Assembly (NCBI GenBank): GCA_035235625.1
Contig: CP141140.1
Span: 24,386,685-24,450,684, forward strand
Reading direction: 5' to 3'
Length of the DNA stretch: 64,000 nucleotides
DNA from: Saururus chinensis
Lineage: Eukaryota; Streptophyta; Magnoliopsida; Piperales; Saururaceae
The notes below the pieces were generated by a model. That model searched no databases, was not told the origin of the DNA, and saw nothing but the letters and a program-made list of their open reading frames with translations. Below are positions 46,593 to 56,715 of the stretch, piece by piece. How positions within the stretch are numbered: the first letter of the stretch is position 1; each line of letters begins with the position of its first letter. The position numbers and the translations under genes are program-made.

Positions 46593-49500
46593 ATCTTAAG
46601 ATAAAATTCAATTTTCTTTTCGTACTTTATTGTTGTGATTAGTATTTCGAAACTGTGTTTTTAATAATTCAAAACTGAGATTATCTTCGATTCATTGGAA
46701 TAGAAATGGTTGCAGATGGTACCAATATGACTTTGGTCATAATTCCTTGTGACTACCCCTATTCCTGTTCAAGTAAAAGGGGAGAAGTCAGAAAAATTCA
46801 GTGGTGTATATTTTAAGAGATGGCAATAAAAGATGTCATTTTATTTGACCACATTGAATTTGGCTCGATTCCTCCAAGAGGATGTTCACGTTTTCACTGA
46901 GAAAAAGGATGACAAATAGTCTCTTGCGGTATTTGATGAATGGAAACATGTAAATTTTTGTGCCGAAATTATATTCTCAATGGGCTGGACAACACGCTGT
47001 ACAATGTGTACAATCCGATGAAGAGTGCTAAAGCACTATGGGAATCCTTTAATAAGAAGTACAAAACAGAAGTTGTCGGAATGAAGAAATTCATTATAGG
47101 CAAATTCTTGGACTTCAAGATGATGGATTCTAAGACTATGATTAATCAAGTCCAAGAACTCCAAGTAATCCTACTTGATATACATACAAAAGGTATGACT
47201 TTGAGTGAATCCTTTCAGGTGGCTACTATAATTGAAAAATTATCACCTTCCTTAAAGGATTTTAAGAATTACTTGAAGCATAAAAGTAAGGAGATAAACA
47301 TGGAGGACATGATTGTAAAGTTGAGGATAGAAGAGGACAATTATGCTTCTAAAAAGAAAACTGAGGGTCATGACATAGAAGATAAAGGCAATGTTGAAAA
47401 TAAATTCAACAACAAGAAGAGGAAAAAATCCTGGAGGATAGTTAAACAATGACTCCAACAAAGCCAAGTTTAAGGGAAAATGTTATGTGTGTGACAAGCA
47501 GAAGAAACAAGAGGATTCCAAGAAGAAAAAATGCACAAGCCAATGTGACTGAAGTGGAGAATCTCTTCAACAATGTGAATGACACTGGCTTTTTCGCTAT
47601 GATTTTTGAAGTGAACATGGTCACTAATGAAAGAGAATGGTGGGTGGACACCGGGGCCATGATGCATGCTCAAACAGAAAAATATTTTCCACTTATCAAC
47701 CGATGGAAAATGGTGAACAACTTTTCATGGGCAATTCTTCTACTGCCAAGGTTCATGGTACCAGAAATGTGGTGCTCAATGTGACTTCGGGTAAGGAACT
47801 CACTTTCAAGAATGTGTTGTATGTGCTAGAAATCTAGAAGAATTTAGTGTCAAGATCATTGCTGAGTAAGAATGGTTCAAATTAGTGTTTGAATCAGATA
47901 AGTTTGTATTGACTAAGAGTGAGATGTATGTGAGAAAAATATATCTTAATGAGGGGCTTTTCAAGCTTAATATATTGACTATTGTACCTGTTGCTAATAT
48001 TAAGAATGCTACTGTTTCTTCTTCTTATATGATTAAGTCATGTGATGTATGATATGGTAGATTATGACATGTTAATTATGATGCTATATGAAGATTGATT
48101 AATATGGAATATCTGCCTAAATTTAATATTGACTCTCATCATAAATGTAAGATGTGTGGAATCAAAATTGACAAAGAAATCATTCCAAAGCATTGATAGA
48201 AGTATTGAACCTCTTGAGTTAATTCGCAGCGATGTCTATGACTTAAAATTTGTTCAAATAAGAGGAGGTAAAAAGTACTTTATTACATTAATTGACAATT
48301 GCACTCGATATTATTATGTGTACTTGTCGAGAAGTAAGGATGAAGTTGTAGACATGTTTGCATTATACAAAACAAAAGTTGATAATCAACTTGGCAAGAA
48401 AATAAAAGTTCTAATAAGTGATAGAGGTGGGGAATATGAATCACCTTTTGGTGAATTCTATTCACAACATGGTATTATATACCAAACTACAACACCATAT
48501 TAACCTCAGCAAAATGAAGTTGCTGAATAAAAAAATAGAACTTTAAAAGACATGATGAATGTCATGTTAATAAGTTCTGGATTACCTCAAAACATGGGGG
48601 GGGGGGGAAGCTTTGCTTTCGACAAATTATATTCTCAACAAAATACCTCATAAGAAAATCTTGAAGACACTGTATGGATTATGGAAATGTCGAAAGCCTT
48701 CCTGCAAATTCTTAAAAGTGTGGGGGTATTTGGTGAAAGTGGCGGTCCCTAATCCCAAGAGGATTAAGATTGGACGAAAGACCATTGATTATGTATTTAT
48801 TTGTTATGTTAATAATAATAGTGAATATCGCTTTCTTGTTAATCAATCACAGATTCCTGATATAATGTTAATACTGTGATTGAATCCAAGAATGTTTTAT
48901 TTTTTTAAACTTTAAAAGAACTTTAAATGTTGTACAGGACAATAGTAAAGATCAAGAAGGAGAAGATGATGAACCTAGACACAATGAACGTGCTAGAACA
49001 TCAAAATGTTTTAGTCGAGATTTTCTGACTTATTTGTTAGAAAATGAGCCTCAAAGTTTTAAAGAAGCAATGTCCTCTCCTGAAGCGTAATATTGGAAAG
49101 AGGCTATAAACATTAAAATTGAATTCATTGTACAAAATCATACTTGGGAGATGGTAGACCTTCCACTAGGAAGTAAACCTCTAGAATACAAGTGGATTTT
49201 CAAGAGGAAGATGAAGGCTGATGGATAAATTAAAAAATATAAAGTCAAACTTGTTATTAAATGATATAAGTAAAAGGAAGGTCAAAATTACTTTGATACA
49301 TATTCACTAGTCATAAGGATAACTTCTATTAGGATATTAATCGTTATTACTATTTTGTATAATCTTGAAATACATCAAATGGATGTGAAAACCACATTCT
49401 TGAATGGTGACTTAAATAAAGAAATATGTATACAACAACCTAAAGGGTTTGTTGTACTGGGTCAAAAAATAAAGTATGTAGACTTGTTGAATCTCTCTAT

Positions 49501-51095
49501 GTGTTTAAACAAGTGCCAAAGCAGCGACATAAAAATTTTGACAAAATGATGATGTTAAATAGATTTAAAGTTAATGAATGTGACAAATGTGTTTATGTCA
49601 AATAAAGAACTATTGGCTATGTCATTGTATGCATATATGTGGATGATATGCTTATTATTGGTAGCAATGATGAGGTCATTAAAACTACTAAGAGGATGTT
49701 AAACAAATAGTTTGACATGAAAGATATGGGAGATGCTATACTAGGGATGAAAATCACTAGAACATTTGATGAATATGTATTGTTTCAATCTCATTACATT
49801 GAGAAAATCCTAGAGAAATTTAATAAAAATGATAATTATCCAATGAGAACACCTATGGATGTGACATTACACTTAAGTAAAAACATTGGTGAGAGTATAT
49901 AACAACTACAATACTCCCAAATTATTAGATGTTTCAATTACATAATAAATTGTACGAGACCAGATATATCATACTCAATAAGTAAACTAAGTAAATATAA
50001 TAGCAACCTAGGGGCAGACCACTAGAAGGCTGTAGTCAGGGTTCTTAGATATGTAAGATATACATTGAACTATGACTGCATTATATAAGGTATCTAATAG
50101 TACTAGAGGGTTATTGTGATGCAAACTAGATATCTGATACAAAAGTCTCAAGATCCACAAGTGGGTATGTCTTTACTCTTGGAGGTGCAGCAGTGTATTA
50201 GAAATCCACTAAACAAATGTTCATAGTAAGATCCACAATGGAATCTAAATTTATTATACTTGATAGAGAAGATGAAGAGACTGAGTAGCTTCGACATTTT
50301 TTAGAGGATATTCCAATGTGGGGAAAACTTGTGCCACCTATTTGCATCCATTGCTATAGCCAATCAACTATAGGAAGGGCATAAAATAACTTGTATAATA
50401 GTAAGTCTCAACATATACGTCGGAGACATAATACCATAAAACAATTGCTCTATAGTTGAATTATTTTCATTGAGTATGTCAGGTCAAAAGATAATATTAC
50501 AGATTCGCTTACCAAGGATTTTACCATAGAACAAGTGAGCAATTCATCGAGGGGAATGAGCTTAAAACCTATGCATTAAGAATCACCATAACAGTATCCC
50601 ATTCCTATGATGAGATATTGATGCATCTCGTCTCATTCCTATGATGAGATATTGATGCATGTAAACTGAATTAAGATAAGCTTTGTTTTTAATGGTTCTT
50701 ATGGCTTGAATTAATTTAAGTGGGGCATGACATGATACTCTTAATAAGAATCGCCTATATGAGTGTGAAAGAGGCTCTTCTATGAGGATTTTAAGACTAA
50801 ATCTTCTAGAGTACTCATAAAAACTAAGTCTATTCAGGGCCGAAATGAACACAATCATGAGAACTACATTGTGTTTGGGAAGTGACTATGTGAATTCTAT
50901 TGTTATACAAATGGATGAACAATTTAAGACATCACGTTCACAAATTATCTAGTATACCTAATAGTTTTCACAAGGGAAGGTTCAAAGCCAAAAGTTACCT
51001 TCTCCCCATACAGAAAATTTTTTATATTTTGTTGTCACTGTTTATTTGCATTGTTTTGCATAGTTACCCAGCCAATTCTCATTCATGTGGGGGAT
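46593..51095 (+). mobile_element. Interior of the copia element: Gag, PR, IN, RT, RNase H (fossil)
   Basis: Gag about 46700-47450 (VQELQVILLDIHTKGMTLSE; UBN2-type). Protease near 47640 (WWVDTGAMMHA, with the D-T-G site). Integrase about 48060-48750 (FITLIDNCTRYYYVYLSRSK; SDRGGEYESPFGEF). Reverse transcriptase about 49080-49900 (EIHQMDVKTTFLNGDLNKEI; a YVDDM motif near 49635). RNase H about 50000-50520. A polypurine tract (ATGTGGGGGAT) ends at 51095. Many breaks; only fragments stay open. No clear primer-binding site is seen after 46592. Confidence 0.9.
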
Positions 51096-51748
51096 TGTTG
51101 GAAGTGGGTCATGTGAATGAGAATACACATGTGAATTGGCTGAAGGTTATGAATAGTCTTACTTTCAAGTTAGGCCCTTGGGCCACCCCACTTTTGTGGG
51201 GGAGTTACATGTTGGACCCATGTACCTAGGTGGGCCAACCCACACGCGTATTCATTGCACCACTATCTGTCCGGCCAGCTCGGCTTAGTTCGGTTTTAGT
51301 TTAGTTCGCATGCAGGGCAGGCTAGGCCGGGTTGGGTTGGGTCAACAAGATAATTATTTTTGGGACAAATTCATTTAGTTTTTTCTTAACCCAAAATGGG
51401 TCTGGTTTTCTCTTAACCAAAATATGTCCGTTAATGGGTAGACATATTCGTTTGAACGAGATGAGTTGTCTTCAACGAGATTTCTTATAAAACACTAAAA
51501 ATTATTTTTCAGAATTATCCTTTACTGTGAGAGCAATTTCATAATGTTAATTCGCTGCATACACTGTGTGAAGGTGTTTTTACAGTGTATGATGGATTGT
51601 TTTATACTGGGAAACAAACGCCCAAGTGATTCCTACGCACCAGTAAAGAGGGTAGATTATGTCTTAAGGACATAGTGTGCATGTTTGATTCAATTAACTT
51701 TCTGTAAATTTCCTTCATTGCAACAATTTCTAAGGTACGGAAATAATA
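51096..51748 (+). repeat. 3' LTR of the copia element
   Basis: Begins TGTTGGAAGTGGGTCATGTG after the polypurine tract and ends GGTACGGAAATAATA. It matches the 5' LTR pieces: GGGCCACCCCACTTTTGTGG is shared with 46050, and AACCCACACGCGTAT with 46110. Confidence 0.9.
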
Positions 51749-51753
51749 GAAGT

Positions 51754-51915
51754 TATATATTTTATGGTGAAAAAAGGTTATAGGAGGTCACTAGAATTAG
51801 AATTGTAGCTACGACGAATAATCCACACCTAACTGGTCCAAAGCTGTAGGTATATATGAGATAACTTAGCAAAAATATAAAAGCCAATGGTGGGTGCAAT
51901 AAAAGATGTTCAAAT
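51754..51915. repeat. Dispersed repeat Y, copy 2 (right half)
   Basis: Continuation, across the copia element, of the sequence ending at 28806. It matches 26784-26945 (TGTAGCTACGACGAATAATC, ATAAAAGCCAATGG). Confidence 0.65.
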
Positions 51916-52600
51916 TTAAGAAGTTGATATTCCTATTCCACATTCTCTATCCAAAAGTATACTCTAACCTCTTATTGGATAGAGAAGATAAGTCACACCT
52001 AACAACATGGAGATTCACTTTTGAGTTCAATCAAAGGTGGAGTATGTTTTTTGTGTAGAAAAACGGGAGTAGAAATGTTATTTTTCCAAATTTATTGTAT
52101 CCTTCCTTCACAATGTAACATTGGATTACCATTTGTTGAAGTCGGACCCACATCTTATTTTAAAATTTTTTATTGCTACTTCTTTTAATTTTCAAGATTT
52201 TCCTTTATAAGAAAAGAGCAAGTTTTAGTACTCCCTCATTGCTACTTCTTTTAATTTTAAGAATTTTTCTTTATAAGAATAAGAAATATTATGATATTGC
52301 ACATATTAAAAGGGGTTAAGGTTTAGAATTTAAAAATAAACTTTGGTATAAAACATGGATTACTAGTTCTAACGTGGTCTAGTTGATGAATTTTGTGCAT
52401 CTGAAGAGGTAGAGTACATAAAAAGAATGTATCCATATGCACCACAATAGTCCCCTTAGTACCCCTTTTTACTAAAAAAATTATTTGGGTTACTTAAGAG
52501 ATTTTTGAGATGCATATGGACACTTTCACGGGAGCTACGAAAGCAACCTTCAACTAACTGGCCGATAATGCATTATTTAGAGCTAGCTCTAGCTACCAGG
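51916..52600. other. Interval with small inverted and direct repeats
   Basis: TTCTCTATCCAA at about 51944 faces TTGGATAGAGAA at about 51977, so a short hairpin or MITE remnant is likely. A 40-bp stretch (TTGCTACTTCTTTTAATTTT...CTTTATAAG) occurs twice in tandem at about 52170 and 52238. TACTCCCTC in between resembles a Stowaway-type end. No gene is visible. Confidence 0.4.
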
Positions 52601-52613
52601 TGTCTCTCCCTTC

Positions 52614-52619
52614 TATAAA
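52614..52619 (+). promoter_or_regulatory. Probable TATA box of the RALF-like gene
   Basis: TATAAA in TTCTATAAAGG, 62 bases before the chosen ATG at 52681. It argues against the upstream in-frame ATG at 52630, which would fall at or before the expected transcription start. Confidence 0.45.
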
Positions 52620-52680
52620 GGAAAGGGCCATGTTGTGGAAGAGTGCCACATACAAAAAGAAAGAGATAAGAGACCTGAAA

Positions 52681-52945
52681 ATGGAGCTGAAGAGGCGAGT
52701 CATCATCCTTGTAGCAATTCTAGCAGTTCTCTTGGGGTCATCTTCCTCAAGTGCCTTGCCAGACTCATTGCAGAAGAGTTCGGCATGCAATGGGTCCATT
52801 GGAGAGTGCCTTGAAGAGGACGAAGTACCTAGGCTATCCTGCCATCTATCGCGGTGACGGGGCTGTATCTGCCAACCTTGCGAGAGGAGGCAAGCCATAT
52901 ACACCTGGATGTGAGAAAATATTCCGATGCAGAGGTGGGACTTGA
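52681..52945 (+). pseudogene. RALF-like signalling peptide gene, frame-broken
   Basis: Rapid alkalinization factors are small secreted peptide hormones that bind CrRLK1L receptor kinases at the cell surface. The first part reads MELKRRVIILVAILAVLLGS, a signal peptide, then SACNGSIGECLEEDE, the conserved RALF propeptide motif (ACNGSxGEC). The mature-type end KYLGYPAIYRGDG...GGKPYTPGCEKIFRCRG lies in another frame. The two overlap around 52805-52830, so a small deletion or insertion, or a sequence error, breaks the gene. YLGY corresponds to the receptor-binding YISY motif. Only the last two of the usual four mature cysteines (GCEKIFRC) are visible. Size is normal for the family (about 85-90 codons, no intron). 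It may be a pseudogene; a working allele elsewhere is possible. Confidence 0.75.
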
Positions 52946-53300
52946 AGAGGAAGTTTGTGCGCTCTTTCTATTTTACAAATCAATTTTCGCAACAACTTCA
53001 TAGCAGTTGATGATGCATATATACATGTCTATGAGAACAATGGACAAGATTGGCTATGTTAATTTGCAAACACTTTGCTTGCCTTGTACGATTTTTTTTT
53101 TAACAATGGAGTACTTATTTTATCCAGCTACCAAGGAAATTTCTCTGAGCTTTCATCTCCATTGTAAATGGCTCAAGATAAAATGATGAATGCGTCTTAA
53201 CAAAGTTGTCAATAATACTTTTAAAGGGATTTTTGACGTCAACAGCATAAACAAGTTTAAATATGATACTAACGGCAATAATTATTGAATATTAAGATTA
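52946..53300. other. AT-rich interval downstream of the RALF-like gene
   Basis: Probably the old 3' untranslated region and spacer. Nothing else is recognised. Confidence 0.35.
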
Positions 53301-53429
53301 GTTCATAGTTTAGACAAAAGACTAATATACTTTTGTATAAATATCAAAGAACTCCAGGAAAAAAACCCACAATTCATGCGCTGATGCGAGCAACATCCTT
53401 CTCTCCCGACACCAGCGATCCATCTGCCC

Positions 53430-53580
53430 TCATCTCCGTTCCTACTGCGCCGGCGATTGACGACTCCGGCCTCTATCGAATCAAAATCTCCTACTCCGGC
53501 TATTGACAACTCCGACGGCCATCCACTCACAATCACTGTTCCTTCTACACCGGCTATTGACAACTCCGACCCCAACATGG
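53430..53580. repeat. Imperfect triplication, about 50-60 bp unit
   Basis: CGGCTATTGACAACTCCGAC and its variants occur three times (about 53450, 53498, 53550). Open frames exist on both strands, including one on the minus strand at 53303-53578 with repeated SELSIAGVG, but there is no known domain. Confidence 0.55.
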
Positions 53581-53757
53581 GCGATCTCTATTCCTCCAAC
53601 ACCCATAAGATAAATATATGAAAGATATATTTATGTGAATGATTTTGGCTTTCCTCATTAACATATGAAAGATGGTGATCCTTGAAATCTGTGTGCTCTT
53701 CTTTATCTTTGTTTTATGCAGATTTCCCAACAGTTTCCAGAAAAATCCCCTAATGAC

Positions 53758-54073
53758 TTATTTCACATATCGTCTAGCTCGAAGTCTACCACCTTTCCTG
53801 CCATGCCTACTTGGCACTAGAGCCTTGGGCTCTATGTTTCCTGCAGGAAAGTTATTAAAGATATTCTGTGACGGACCAATTTCACTCCATTCATCAACCA
53901 ACAGAGCATGCTCATCCTCCATTTCCCTAACACTGTTCTCAGTTTTGGTTCCCTCACCATTGATTGTATCATCAATAGCCCCAGAAGCAGTCGATAACTG
54001 GTGAGATCTCTCTTTTGCTTCTTCTAACTGTTCTGATGTTTCTGTGCTAGATTCTTTAGCAAATAATATATTC
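53758..54073 (-). CDS. Possible last exon of an unidentified host gene
   Basis: On the minus strand a frame of about 105 codons runs from a possible splice acceptor (TTAGCACAG|GAATAT, near 54073) to a stop at 53758. The product is hydrophilic, with KESSTETSEQLEEAKERSHQ, EMEDEHALLVDEWSEIGPSQ and a basic C-terminus RHGRKGGRLRARRYVK. Composition and charge pattern look like a real nuclear or regulatory protein tail rather than chance. I do not recognise the family and found no clear upstream exons on this strand. A competing plus-strand frame (53672-54004) is hydrophobic and unconvincing. Confidence 0.3.
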
Positions 54074-54079
54074 CTGTGC

Positions 54080-55040
54080 TAACACGTGAGAGCGAAAAAG
54101 CTTCAACTGCAGTTTACATCGTCAATTTTTAACTTACTATCCGTGTTCCATTTTGCACGTAGTTGGCTAGAACTTTTGTTATTTTTCAGTTATATTTGTA
54201 GCATTTACTGGAAAAATGGTGCGTAGCCATATCCTACGCTATTAACTTTACTTTGTGTTTATTTGAAACATATGTGGATAATGAATTAAATGTTAGTGTA
54301 ACTACAGGATCTCATCTTGTTAAGAAGGATTTCCAGTATTAATATAGTTCTTGAAGTTTTGTCATCTTCGCGAAAGAAAAATGAAGCTCAAACATCTTCT
54401 GTACCTCATTGATTCAGGAAATCACCTTATGATGAGTTAGCTAGTAGGGCAACTATTTTGGAGTGTCACCGGTTTTTTCTAACGGTATTGTTTATATTGG
54501 GCGTTCTTTGCACCATTTAGTTGTATTTCTCAATCACTTTTGTAAATTAGAATGAGAGTAAATAGCTTCAGGAGTTAAATCCAGATAAAATTGTATTGAA
54601 GACAAACAATAAGAGTAAATACTTTCTTCAATAGTATATTGAGAGTAAATATTTACTCCTTTCATTATATATAGATAGTAAGTATTTACTCCCTTCAATA
54701 TATTATAACCAATAAAGTATTTACTCTTTTTAATATAGTTTATTTTTTAATAACCACTTGGCAGCTTGTGTTTATTCATTTTGGTTCCACTTGTGAATGT
54801 TGATTAACACAACGAGGCCACTAAGTAAAAATAGACATCCGCATAGTGGTAGCCCAACATTGTTATCAGTGCATGAAACAACTTGTTAGTGCGAAGATGC
54901 TATAATTTAGGAAAACATATAACTTCATTATACGAATATGAATAATTCATATTTTATGAACACAAGGAGGTCAATCCCTACAACTTTATTCTGCAATCAG
55001 TTAAGACTTTCATAAGGATTTTCCTCATAAAAAATAATAT
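54080..55040. other. AT-rich interval, with GAGTAAATATTTACTC repeats
   Basis: No gene is recognised. At 54600-54740 the palindromic motif GTAAATATTTACTC recurs three to four times next to CTTCAATATATT, probably a small MITE-derived or microsatellite-like patch. Confidence 0.4.
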
Positions 55041-55195
55041 TTATACATTAAAAACACAGTAAAAATTTACATAAGTTTTGATTAGATTGAATAAGTGAAC
55101 CCAAGTAAACTTTGTGTGAGGCCTACTTATTTAATCCAACCAAAACTTACTTGTGAGTTTACCGAGTATTTCTGTTGTGTAAATATCACTATCCT
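55040..55195. mobile_element. MITE, diverged relative of 26962-27100
   Basis: TTTACATAAGTTTTGATTAG at the left faces CCAACCAAAACTTACTTGTG at the right. The interior (AATAAGTGAACCCAAGTAAACTTTGTGTGAGG) aligns with the MITE at 26962. Confidence 0.55.
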
Positions 55196-55950
55196 TTCCA
55201 CTGTTGATACTCAAATTTCTCGTTGTTTAGGCAAATAAACCATCAAGATGAGTCGTTGCGGGCAATGAGTGGAGGCCATTTGAAGAAATGTCATTGCCGA
55301 TCCCCTTGTTTTAAGCAGTTATGTCATGAAGTTCACGAATTGTTCCACCCTGAGCTTCTATATGTTCACCCAACACCTAGGCATCTCGAGCCATGTTCTA
55401 AGCAGTTATTTCATGAAGTCCATGAATCATTCAATATCTATGACCCAATCTGATCGCATTTGGAAGGCACCAGAAATAGAAGCTTGGTTTTGACTGGATA
55501 TGGCCTCACCTTCTTCTCCCCTTCAATATCACATTATAGATAATAACTAAAATCCCATTTTTAAATGAATGATTCCATTGAACTTAGAACCGTCCAGGAA
55601 AATCTTTCCAACCGATGTTGCAATGCTCAACTTCCCTCTTCCGGAGTCTCAATACGCAACGAAAGCTTGCCAACTATGGGAAAAAAATACTTAGATCAAA
55701 AGGGAACTGAAACTAAGATTAACTTTTGTTTTCCTTTTCATTATCAAAGATGATGGGAATTGTTGCACATAATAATATGCTCAAGTGCTCAACAACACCA
55801 ACACAGTCTAGTCCATAATCAAGATGAACACCAGAACAAACCCCAATCAAGTTACTATCTTAATGGGCTCAAAATCCTTCTCAAGGGATGCATTCACAGC
55901 ATCAAAACATTAGCTTTGTCTTCCTCGATATCTTATGAGTTCTGGGATAT
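55196..55950. other. Interval without recognisable gene
   Basis: Two short open frames (55223-55453 and 55565-55753, plus strand) have no recognised domain. A weak internal repeat AAGCAGTTATGTCATGAAGT and AAGCAGTTATTTCATGAAGT occurs at 55313 and 55400. Confidence 0.35.
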
Positions 55951-55952
55951 CG

Positions 55953-56220
55953 ATGCCCCACTCCATCGTCATCCTCATCAAGCCTGGTGCCCCCGTTGAC
56001 CAGACCATCGCGGCCCTCTCATAGTACATGGAGCCCAGTGATGCCATCATTGATGGCAGCAATGAATGGTACGAGAATACCAAGCGCCGCATAGCCACGG
56101 CCTTTTCTACCTTAGCATGATCATCTCCGGCAAGGAGGGCGCTTGCCACGGGCCTTCCCTCGTGCCCGGAGGCTTTTTCCGGGGGGCCGAGAGAGGAAAT
56201 ATAGAACGGAGCGATGTAAT
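55953..56220 (+). pseudogene. 6-phosphogluconate dehydrogenase fragment
   Basis: Translation from 55953 gives IVILIKPGAPVDQTIAALS, YMEPSDAIIDGSNEWYENTK and, in a shifted frame, ISGKEGACHGPSLVPGG. These match the NADP-binding half of plant 6-phosphogluconate dehydrogenase (MLVKAGAPVDQTIAALS, IIDGGNEWYENTERR, VSGGEEGARxGPSLMPGG), an oxidative pentose phosphate pathway enzyme. About 85 of roughly 480 residues remain. An in-frame TAG follows AALS near 56022, and the frame changes after about 56115 (TTAGCATGATC), so it is dead. The conserved IIDGGN reads IIDGSN. Plant genes of this family are usually intronless, so processed or DNA-based origin cannot be told apart. Confidence 0.85.
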
Positions 56221-56584
56221 TCCTTAAATTAAACCAAGTTAAACCAAATAGAGCTGCAGCAAAGAAAAAAATTTAACCTGAGAAGCAAAGGAGACCGATC
56301 TAATTCCTTAAATTAAACCAAATAAAGTAATTAATATAGAATATTAATTTTTTTTCTATTAGAGCTATTAATAGAGGATGGAGGGAGTATTAATTAGGGC
56401 TCTAAAACTTTAAAAAGGATGATGCAATCGTTGGTGCTGAGGTGGACCAGTCTCATTCTGCTAAGCTAGGCCGGATGATAGGTTAATTCCATTAAGTCTT
56501 AATCATGATTTGAATTCCCTAATTTATCTATCTTCGGAGGAACTTATGAGCGTGCGGAATCAATAATAATAATAGGATGAGAAG
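56221..56584. other. AT-rich interval with a short direct repeat
   Basis: AATTCCTTAAATTAAACCAA occurs twice (about 56218 and 56303). GGATGGAGGGAGTATTAA near 56378 resembles the end of a Stowaway-type MITE, but the partner end was not found. Confidence 0.4.
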
Positions 56585-56592
56585 TCTCCCAC

Positions 56593-56715
56593 TAGGGGTG
56601 GGCAAAGTGGGGCAGCGGGCCGGACTGGGCTCCGATTTCGTGACCCCCTTGGGGCCTGCCCCGTGAGGGGGCTTGAACCAGCCCAGGCCCATGCTCGGGC
56701 CCGTGCCCACCCCTA
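56593..56715. mobile_element. hAT-type MITE, 123 bp
   Basis: Ends TAGGGGTGGGCA and TGCCCACCCCTA are inverted repeats, flanked by an 8-bp duplication with one mismatch: TCTCCCAC (56585-56592) and TCTCTCAC (56716-56723). Such ends and an 8-bp target duplication are typical of hAT elements. The interior is GC-rich. The right end and its flank are also present at about 11755-11772 in X copy B. Confidence 0.85.

Larger units (their letters stand above)
28807..51748 (+). mobile_element. Ty1/copia retrotransposon, split by a CACTA element (fossil)
   Basis: 5' LTR 28807-28910 plus 46003-46592 (about 690 bp without the insertion); interior 46593-51095; 3' LTR 51096-51748. It is flanked by the 5-bp duplication GAAGT (28802-28806 and 51749-51753), and a related empty site is present near 26783. 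Without the CACTA insertion the element is about 5.85 kb, a normal copia size. The order of parts (Gag, protease, integrase, reverse transcriptase, RNase H) is that of copia. The interior is heavily degraded, with many breaks. The two LTRs differ clearly, including about 70 bp missing from the 3' LTR, so it is old. Confidence 0.9.
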
